Part shown: positions 16,693 to 26,800 of the stretch, piece by piece
How positions within the stretch are numbered: the stretch's first letter is position 1
Layout: every line of letters starts with the position of its first letter
Assembly: GCA_000824785.1 (NCBI GenBank)
Contig: CCNB01000007.1
Location: 62,165-126,164 of the forward strand
Origin: Mesorhizobium plurifarium
Lineage (GTDB): Bacteria > Pseudomonadota > Alphaproteobacteria > Rhizobiales > Rhizobiaceae
DNA length: 64,000 nt
Reading direction: 5' to 3'
Made by a program: the position numbers and the translations under genes
The notes under the pieces: generated by a model
What the model saw: only the letters and a program-made list of their open reading frames with translations
Told to the model about the DNA's origin: nothing
Databases searched by the model: none

Positions 16693-17595
16693 ATGACTCC
16701 TTCCGAGCATGATCAAGATGCCGGTCCTCGCTCAGCCGATGATGATTTGGACTCGATCCTTTCAATGGCCGACGCTTCAACGATATCCACGCTGCGAGGA
16801 GCGGTGGTGGCATACTCGCTGACGCCATCCGGATCGCACACCTTCCCGGCCAGTCATCATGTCGTTTATGTCGGCCTTGAATCCGCGCCAGGCACCTGCG
16901 CCAGACTGGGCGACAGCAAAGCCGAGCGCTATGACGCTCCTGCGGGCGACATCATCGTCAAGCCGGCGCATCTCGAAGCTCGCCTCCACCTGTCGAAGGC
17001 CCGGGAAAGCGCGATCATCATCTATCCGGATGACAGCCTAAAAGAGCTTGCCCGGCAGCAATTCGGCTCCGAGCAAGCCGAACTGAGGCCCCCACCTTTT
17101 GGTGCTGTGGATCACACCGCCTTGCGCATCGCGCAATTGCTCAAAGCAGAACTGACAAGGGAGCACGGCCCCAGCGAGTACTTCGTCGAGCGCCTCATTG
17201 CGATCCTGGGCGTGCATCTCCTTCATGCTTATGCCGCGCCCGACGACACTGAGCCCCAACCTTTCAAGGGTGGCCTCACGCGGAAAGCGACGCGCAGCCT
17301 TCAGAACTTCCTAAGGGCCAATCTTGCACAGAAGATCTCCGTCAACGAGCTTGCCGCGCTGGCGAATCTGTCGCCCCGTCAATTTACGCACGCATTTACC
17401 AAAACCTTCGGAAAATCGCCGCATCGCTATCTTCTCGATTTGCGGCTCGACCACGCGGCGGGACTTCTCGCGGAAGGGCAATTGACGATTGCCGACGTCG
17501 CCTATCTCAGCGGTTTCTCCAGCCAGAGCCATCTGACGGCGGCGATGAAAAAGCATCGGGGCATCACGCCGACTCTCTTACGCTCATCATCCTGA
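16693..17595 (+). CDS. AraC family transcriptional regulator
   Basis: A 300-residue regulator. The C-terminal third (about 200-297) holds the two helix-turn-helix motifs: KISVNELAALANLSPRQFTHAF, and the second in LTIADVAYLSGFSSQSHLTAAMKKHRG ending in ITPTLLR (shortened), the AraC signature. The N-terminal part (about 30-180) is a divergent sensing domain with no recognised ligand motif. It lies 230 bases upstream of, and in the same direction as, the giant autotransporter gene, which makes it a candidate local activator; this is inferred from position only. Confidence 0.88.
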   Translation: MTPSEHDQDAGPRSADDDLDSILSMADASTISTLRGAVVAYSLTPSGSHTFPASHHVVYVGLESAPGTCARLGDSKAERYDAPAGDIIVKPAHLEARLHLSKARESAIIIYPDDSLKELARQQFGSEQAELRPPPFGAVDHTALRIAQLLKAELTREHGPSEYFVERLIAILGVHLLHAYAAPDDTEPQPFKGGLTRKATRSLQNFLRANLAQKISVNELAALANLSPRQFTHAFTKTFGKSPHRYLLDLRLDHAAGLLAEGQLTIADVAYLSGFSSQSHLTAAMKKHRGITPTLLRSSS

Positions 17596-17825
17596 AGGCG
17601 AGCCGGCCTGCCGTTAAGCCTATATTAGTATTGTGCAACAACAACTTGTGCCTTTCATGTAACAGCTTCACTCAAGGGTGCGCTCGGCCGTAAGTGGGCC
17701 GCAGCTTTTTGCAAAACTTCGCCGTTTTTTGAAATACGTAGCTCCGGTTCCATGCCTTCCTTCAACATTGTGTTCTGATTCATCCGAGCATGATGCATTA
17801 TTGCTTGCTAATTTAGGGGGAATAC

Positions 17826-20800
17826 ATGGCTGGGTTGGCCTGCGGCGGGACGATCCACGACCAGAGGGCTGACGAGAACGGCGGCCACAATCCGAGATCG
17901 AAAGCCGACGACCGGTATCCCGGACGCGCATCCTCCCGGGCGCGTTCGGGTCTCCAGGGGTGGCCGACAAGCCAAGCTGACAGGCCTGTTTTCTCGCAGC
18001 TCCTGCGCGGCGGCGGTATGACCAAGTGGAAGGGCGAGGCGGCGAGCTATGCGCCGAACCTCGCCCATCTGGTTTCGGCGGCAGCTCCGTTCTTGCGCGG
18101 CGCGCTCCTGCCGATCGCGCTGCTCCTCGGCCTCGGGGCCACCCCAGCGGGCGCGGCCGATCGGTACTGGGACGTCAACGGCACCGCGGTTGGGCTGGGG
18201 GGTACGGGCACATGGGACACCTCCTCCCTGTTCTGGAATCCGAGCAGCGACGGCGTCACCGGCCCGATGGCCAGTTGGAACAATGCCGCGCTCGGGGGTG
18301 ACGACGCCTTTTTCAACGGGACGGCGGGGACGGTGACGCTCGCCGGACCGATGACGGTCCACAATCTGACCTTCGGTGTCGCGGGCTACACGTTGGCGGG
18401 CAGCACCCTGACGCTCACCGGCACGGCACCGACCATCTCCGGCGCCGCCACCATCAACTCGATCATCGCCGGATCGGCTGGGCTCACAAAGACCGGCGGC
18501 GGCATATTGATCCTCAACGGCGCCAACACATTCAGCGGCGGCATTAATGTCAACGGCGGCCAGCTCAATGTGAGTGGTGAAGCGGCGCTCGGGGATGCCG
18601 GCAACGGGATCGCGCTTGCGAACGGCACCGTATTCAGTTCGGTCGGCGCGCTTTCAAGCAGCCGCGTTGTCACGGTGGCGAGCGGGCGGGCGGCCGTCGC
18701 CAACGGAGCCCTTACAGCGCGCATCACTGGCGCAGGCGGGCTGCAGGTCATCGGCACGGTAAGCAACGACGCCAACGACTATACAGGCCAGACGGTTTTC
18801 GGCCAGAGCACCAACGGCTTCACGTCCGTCGCGGACCTCGGCGTCGCAAGCTCGCTTGGGGCGCCCACGGATGCGGCCCTAGGCACAATCACCGTGAGCG
18901 CCGGCGGTGGGTTGAGCGGCAATCTGGTGTATTACGGCGATGGCGACAGCTCCAACCGCAATTGGCGGTTCACCAACACTTCGAGCGGCGGAAACACGTT
19001 CCAGAACGCAGGCACTGGCACCCTGCACCTGACGGGTGACATCGCCGCCGCTGGCGCGTTTGGGCTCACCATGAATTTCTCTGCCGCCTCCGGCGACATG
19101 GACCTGCTGGGCGTCATCAGTTCGTCGGCCGCCCGCGCTATCGCTTTTAACGGAAATGCTGGCCGCATCATCACCCTTGGCGACGCCAACACCTACACCG
19201 GGCCGACCAGCATCAACACCATCACCGTCAAGGCCGGGACCCTGGCGAACACCGGAACCAACAGCTCGTTCGGCACTGGCAGCGCTATTAATTTCGGCAG
19301 CGGCACCCTGAGCTATACAGGCGCGGGCTCGGTCACGGATCGCACGCTCACCATTTCGGGCTCCAGCACAATCAGCAATGACGGCACCGGCGCGCTCTCC
19401 TTCAGTGGACCGACGAGCTTCGTCGCGGGCGGCGCGGCCGATACGCTGACGCTAGGCGGCAGCTACGCGGGAGCGAATACATTCTCCGGGGTGATCTCCG
19501 GCGCCGGCGGCCTTACCATGAACGGTTCCGGCACGTGGGTGGTGAGCGGCAATAGCACCTTCACGGGAACGACCACTGTCCAGAGCGGCACGCTTGCTGC
19601 CGGCAGCATCACTGCCTTCGGCACGTCCAGCCCGCTTGTCGTCAACGGCGGCACGCTCGATCTCAACGGTTTGGACATCACGGCGCGTTCGCTGGCAGGC
19701 ACCGGCGGAACGGTGGCGCTAGGCGGCAATACACTTGCGGTCAATGGAGCGTCAGGGACGACTTCCTTCGCAGGTACGATTACCGGCAGCGGCGGCATCA
19801 CCAAAATCGGCGCCAGCACGCTTTCGCTGACTGGCGCCAACGCCTATTCTGGCGCCACGACGATTGGCGGCGGCACGCTTGCGCTGGACTTCACGGCGGC
19901 TGGCGCGCCAGCAAGCAATATCATCTCCGCATCATCGACGCTCAACATGAGCGGCGGCACGCTCGCCGTCAAAGGTGGTTCTGGCGCCAACAGCCAAAGC
20001 TTCAATGGCCTGAACGTGGCAGCGGGTAACAACCGCATCAACGCCACCGCCGGCGCGGGCGGCTCGCTCGCGGTCAATCTCGGTGCCATCAACCGCACTG
20101 GCGGTCTGGTCGATTTCGGGATCGGCACTGGAACGTCGATGGCCACGAGCAATGCCGATGGCGCGCTCGGCGGCTGGGCGACCGTCAACGGTACCGACTA
20201 TGCTCAGGTATCGGGCGGGTTCATCACTGCATTCACCGCTTATGTGAATCAGGACAACGCTGCCCTTTGGGCGACCGGCGACATCCTCAGCGATGAAGGC
20301 GGTGCCGCCAACACGCCCTATTTCGGCACGGTGAACGGCAGCGTCGCGCTCGGCGGTCTCAAATACACGGCGGCGGCCAACTCCACGGTAACTGTCGGTG
20401 CCGGCAATACACTGGGCGTGGACGGCACCATCATCGTCTCGCCATCGGTCGGCACCGCCAGCCAGACCATTCAGGGCGGTTTTTTGACCGGCGGAGCCGG
20501 CGGCAGCGCGCTTGGCGTGCAGCAGAACAGCGGTGGCACCTTCACCGTCGCCTCGATCATCGTCGACAATAGCGGCGCGACCTCCGTCACCGTGGGCGGC
20601 ACGGGAGGGACGAACGGCACGGGCGTCGTCGCGCTGACGGGCAGCAATACCTATACCGGCGCGACGACGGTGAGCGGTGCCACGCTCTCCTTCAACAGCG
20701 TTGCCAATGGCGGGGTGGCGAGCGCCATCGGCGCATCGTCCAATGCTTCGTCGAACCTGGTGCTCGAGAACGGCACGTTGCGCTACACGGGCGCCACCGC

Positions 20801-23800
20801 CTCGACCGATCGTGGCTTCACGCTGATCAATGGCGGTGCATCGCGGACGATCGACGTCACCAATGGTGCGACCAACCTGACCTTTACTGGTCAGGTCACC
20901 AGTCCGGATGATGCCGGCTTTACCAAGCTAGGCGCCGGCACGCTGACGTTAGCCAACGCGAACAACGACTATATCGGTGCCACCACCATTGCCGGTGGCA
21001 CGCTGGCCGTAAGCACACTTGCCAATGGCGGGCAGGCAAGCGGCATCGGCGCGGCAAGCAACGCTTCATCCAATCTTGTGCTGCAGAACGGCGGGACGCT
21101 TAGCTATATCGGCGGAACCACCAGCAGCGATCGCGGTTTCACGCTGGGCGCCGGCGGCGGAGCCATCGACGTAATCGGCGGCACCACGCTGACGATGAGT
21201 GGTGTAGCCACAGGGGCGGGTGGCCTTACCAAGAGCGGCACCGGGACCCTGGTGCTGTCGGGCACGAACGATTATGCAGGCGGCACCACGGTGAGCGCCG
21301 GCATCCTGCGCGCAGGGTCTAACAGCGCGTTCGGCACAGGCGCTATGACGGTGAACACCGGGGCGACGCTGGATCTCGCCGGCCGTGCCAATACGGTAGG
21401 CGGGCTCGGCGGCGGAGGCAGCGTGCTGCTCGGCGGGACGACGCTGACGACGAACAACAACGGCAGTTTTTCGGGCACGATCAGCGGCACGGGCGGAGTC
21501 ACCATTGCAGCCGGCTCCCAGACGTTCAGCGGCTGCACGAACAGCTACAATGGGGCCACGACCATCACCGGCACGCTGAGCGTCGGCTGCCTGCGCAATG
21601 GCGGTCAGCCGAGCGATATCGGCGCGTCGAGCAACGCCTCGGCCAACCTGCAGATTGACGGCACACTGATCTACACCGGCGGCAGCGTCACGACCGATCG
21701 CGGCTTTTCGCTCATAAACATAGGCGCCATCAATGTGGCAAACGCCGCTACGACGCTGGAGTTCAGCGGTGTGGCGACGGGGACGAGCCTCAACAAGACA
21801 GGGCCTGGCACTCTGGTGCTCTCCGGAGCCAATAACTATAACGGGGCGACGTATGCCAATGGCGGCATCCTTCGCGCCGGATCGACCAGTGCGTTCGGCA
21901 CCAGCGGGCTGCGAATGGACACGACCGGCGCGACGCTGGACCTCAACAATTTCAACAATACCGTTTCTTATATCAGTCAACTTAACCTGGGTATCACCGG
22001 CGGCAACATTGCCCTCGGCAGCGCCACGCTGACGATCAGCGACGGCGCCAGTGGCAATTACAACGGCGCCATCAGCGGCAGCGGCGGGCTGGTGAAGAAT
22101 GGCAGTGGCGCGCAGTCGCTGTCGGGCAGCGCCAGCAGCTATACCGGCCCGACTGTCATCAATGGCGGCATCCTTGCCGTGGCCAGCCTAGCCAACGGCG
22201 GCAGCAACAGCTCGATCGGCGCATCGACTTCCGCACCTGGCAATCTGGTCCTCAATGGCGGCGTATTGCGCTACAACGGCACGGGTGGCAGCACCGACCG
22301 GCAGTTCACGCTCGGTCCCAATGGCGGCGGTCTCGATGCTTACGCTTCTGGCCCGGGCCCGATCAATTTTACCAGCACGGCGCCTATCACCATGTCGGGC
22401 AGCGGGAACCGAACGCTGCAACTCGCGGGTTTGAGCACCGCCGACAACTCACTTTCGGCGCGCATCGATAACCCGACGGGCGGCACAACCGCTCTCACCA
22501 AGAGCGGTACAGGCACCTGGGTGCTGAAGAACGCGACAAGCACTTATACGGGCATCACGACGATCACCGGCGGCGGCGTGCTGGCCGTCAATAAAATTGC
22601 CAATGGCGGCCAAGCAAGCAGCATCGGCGCCTCGACCAATGCCGCAACCAATCTCGTGATCGGCAGCGGTTCGACGCTTCGCTATACGGGCACCGGCGAT
22701 ACCACCGACCGACTGTTTACTTTGCAGACAGGCGTCAGCTACATCGAATCTTCGGGTACCGGGGCGGTCCAGTTCACCAATACGGGCTCCGCGCTATACA
22801 GCGGCGCCGGGCCGCGTACCTTGGCACTGGGGGGTACGAACACCGGCCTCAACACAATGGGCGGGACGATCGTTGACCAGAATGCCACGACGGCGAAAAC
22901 AACGCTGGCCAAGAACGATGCCGGCACCTGGGTGCTGACCGGCAACAACAGCTACAGCGGCAACACCGTCATCAACGACGGCAATTTGATGATCGGCAAT
23001 GGCGGCACAACCGGCAATGCCGGAACCGGCAATGTCGTCGTCGTCAACTCGACCTCAACGCTCTCGTTCAACCGCAGCGATACGTTCAACTTCGCCGGCA
23101 ATCTGAGCGGCGCCGGCAACATCGCCCAGATCGGCACCGGCACAACCAGACTGACTTCGGCGATCGACAGCAGCATCGGCGGCACGACCCGGGTCGATGC
23201 CGGAATGCTGGAGTTGTCGACCAATCTGACCAGCAGTGGCGGAACCACGGTGAATGCCGGCACGCTTCAGGTCGACGCGGGCGAGACGCTGACCACGCCG
23301 ACGCTCACTATGAATGCAGGTTCAACGCTGAATGTGAACGGCACCGTGCAGGCTGCCGGCGCGACGCCCGTGGCGATCACCGGCGATGCGGGAGCAAGCA
23401 CGATCAACATCGCCGGCGGTGGGACGCTGCGCGGCAATGGCGACCTTGGCGGCGGCAGCGACACCGTCAACTTGACCGGCACGTTGAACACTGGCGCCGG
23501 AGCGCTGAACCTCGGCGCCGGCAACGATACGCTGACGCTCAATGACGGCGGAACGATCACCGGAACCGTCAATGCCGGCACCGGCGGCGAGACGGGCACG
23601 GGCGACAAGCTGCAGGTCAACAACAACGCGGCCCGCACGCTTGACGGCGTGAATGTCAGCGGCTTCGAGAGCCTCAACAAACAGGGCTCGGCCACACTGA
23701 CGCTGACCGGCAACCACAGCTTCGGCGGCGGCACGACGATTTCCGCAGGGACACTTCAGGTCGGCAATGGCGCGACGGCCGGTACGTTGGCGACGCCTAG

Positions 23801-26800
23801 CGTCGTCAACAACGGCACGCTAGCTTTCAACCTGAACAACAATTATGCCTTCGACGGCGTCATCTCCGGCACGGGCTCCGTCAACAAGCTTGGCACCGGC
23901 ATCGCGACGCTGACCGGCACCAACAGCTATAGCGGCGCCACCAACGTCAATGCCGGCACGCTGCTGATCAACGGCAACCAGTCGGCCGCCGCCGGCCAGA
24001 CCAATGTCGCGAGCGGCGCCACCCTCGGCGGTACCGGCACCATCGGCGGCAGCGTCACGGTGGCCGATGGGGGCTCCCTCGCCCCCGGCGGCGCCGGCAA
24101 TGCTCCAGGCACTCTGACGATTAATGGCGATCTGGCGCTGGGCAACTCCAACCTCAACGTCAATTTCGGCCAGGCAAACGTGCCTGGCGGCCCGCTTAAC
24201 GATCTTATCAATGTCGGTGGCAACCTGACACTGGACGGCACGCTGAACGTAACCCAGAGCCCGGGAGGAAACCTGGGCCCCGGTGTGTACCGCATCATCA
24301 ACTACAATGGCTCTCTGGCGGACAACGGCCTTGACGTCACGGATCCCAACTATTTCGTGCAGACGTCCGTGGCCCGCCAGATCAACCTCGTCAATTCCGC
24401 GGGGCTGACGCTCAGCTATTGGGACGGCAATGCGGGTCCTCACTCCAACGGCGCGGTCAATGGCGGCAGCGGCACCTGGCGAGCCGCCGGCGACCAGAAC
24501 TGGACGGACGCAGCCGGCGTGTTCGCCGCGTCGTTCGCCAATAGCAGCTTCGCTATCTTCCAAGGGGCCCCCGGCACGGTCACTGTGGAAAGCACAAATG
24601 GACCTGTTCTGGCGGCCGGCATGCAGTTCGCCGCGAATGGCTATGTGGTTCAGGGCGCGAATGTCGGGCTCGTCGGCCCGCAGTCGATCATCCGCGTCGG
24701 CGATGGCACGGCGGCAGGTGCGGCCTATGTTGCGACGATCGCCTCCAACCTGACGGGCGCCACGCAACTGCTGAAGACCGACCTCGGCACGCTGGTGCTG
24801 TCGGGCACCAACAGCTACACGGGCGGCACCGCCATCAATGGCGGCACGCTGCAGGTTTCGGCGGACGGCAATCTCGGCGGCGCTGCGGGCGGTCTTTCGC
24901 TCGATGGCGGCACGCTGCATACCACAGCAGACATCAATTCCGCGCGCGCTGTGACGCTCAACGCGGGCGGCGGGACGTTCGACACCGACGCCGCCACCAG
25001 CCTGGCGCTGGACGGCACCGTGAGCGGCGCCGGCGCGCTGACCAAGGAAGGCGCCGGCACGCTGGTGCTCACCGGCACCAACAGCTATCAGGGCGGCACT
25101 TTCATCGATGACGGCACGGTCCAGATCACGGCCGATGCCAATCTCGGCAACGCGACCGGCAAGGTAACCTTCGATGGCGGCACGCTCTACCAGCAAGGCG
25201 CGACCAGCATCGTGACCAGCCGCGCTGCGACGCTTCAGGCCGGCGGCGGAACGTTCCAGGTCGACAGCACCGTGCAGTGGCAAGGCGCTATCGACGGCGC
25301 GGGCGCGCTGACCAAGACCGGCGCCGGGGCGCTGATCCTCGGCGCCGACAACAGCTATGCCGGCGGCACGACGATCGCGAGCGGTCTCCTGATGTTGGGA
25401 ACCGGCGGCACGACCGGCTCCATCCTGGGCGACGTGATCGACAACGGCACGCTCAGCTTCAACCGCTCCGACCTCTACACGTTCGGCGGCACGATCTCGG
25501 GCAGCGGCGGCGTGACCCAGGACGGAAGCGGCGACACCGTGCTGACGGCCGACAACAGCTATGGCGGCACCACGCTGATCGCCGGTGGCGGCGGGCTCTA
25601 CATTTATGGCAACCAGAGCGCCGCGACCGGACCGACCAACGTCAACAACGGCACGCTGGGCGGCACCGGCACCATCGGCGGCGACGTGTTCGTCGACGTT
25701 GCGGGGACATTGGCTCCTGGTGGGCTTAGCTCGACGCCCGGCACGCTCACCATCAATGGCAACCTCGAACTGGCCGACGGCTCCAACCTCGACTATTCGT
25801 TCGGCCAGGCCGGCGTGGTCGGTGGCGCCTACAACGACCTCACCGTCGTCCACGGCGATCTGGCGCTCGACGGGACCATCAATGTCACAGAAACGCCCGG
25901 CGGCAATTTCGGGCCGGGCATCTATCGCGTCATCAGCTATGACGGCGCACTGACCGATAACGGGCTCGATACCACGTCGAGCGATCACGTGGTGCAGACC
26001 TCGGTCGCAGGCCAGGTGAATCTTGTCGATATCAGCGCGATGACGCTCAACTTCTGGGACGGAGATGCCGGGCCAAAGGCCAATGATGGCGTTGACGGCG
26101 GCAACGGCACCTGGCGGGCAGCCGGCGACAACAACTGGACCGGGTCCGACGGTGACTTAAATGCCGCCTTCTCGAACGGCAGCTTCGCAATCTTCGCAGG
26201 CACCGCCGGGACGGTGACGGTCGACAACACCAACGGCCAGGTGCAGGCCGCTGGCATGCAGTTCGCCACGGACGCCTATCTCGTCCAGGGACAGGACATA
26301 GAACTTGTCGGGTTGCAGGCGACGATGCGCGTCGGCGACGGCACTTTGCCGGGCGCGGGCTATACGGCCACCATCGCCTCGAACCTCACTGGCGACAGCC
26401 AGTTGGTGAAGACCGATCTCGGCACCCTGGTGCTTGGCGGCACCAACAGCTACAGCGGCGGCACGGCTATCAACGGCGGTACGGTTCAGGTCGCGGCCGA
26501 CGCCAATCTCGGCGACGCGGCGGGAGCGCTGTCGTTCGACAATGGCGCGACGTTGCAAAATACGGGCGCGTTCAACTCGGCGCGTAACGTCACGCTCAAC
26601 CCCGGCGGCGGCACCTTCCAAGCCGATGCCGATCTGACGCTCTCCGGCCTGGTCGGCGGCGCGGGCGGTTTCACCAAGACGGGCGGCGCAGCTCTGACGC
26701 TGACCGGCGCCAACTCTTATGCCGGACCGACCAAGGTGACGGCAGGCGGGCTCTATATCGACGGCGACCAGAGCGCTGCGACCGGACTTACCTCGGTTGA

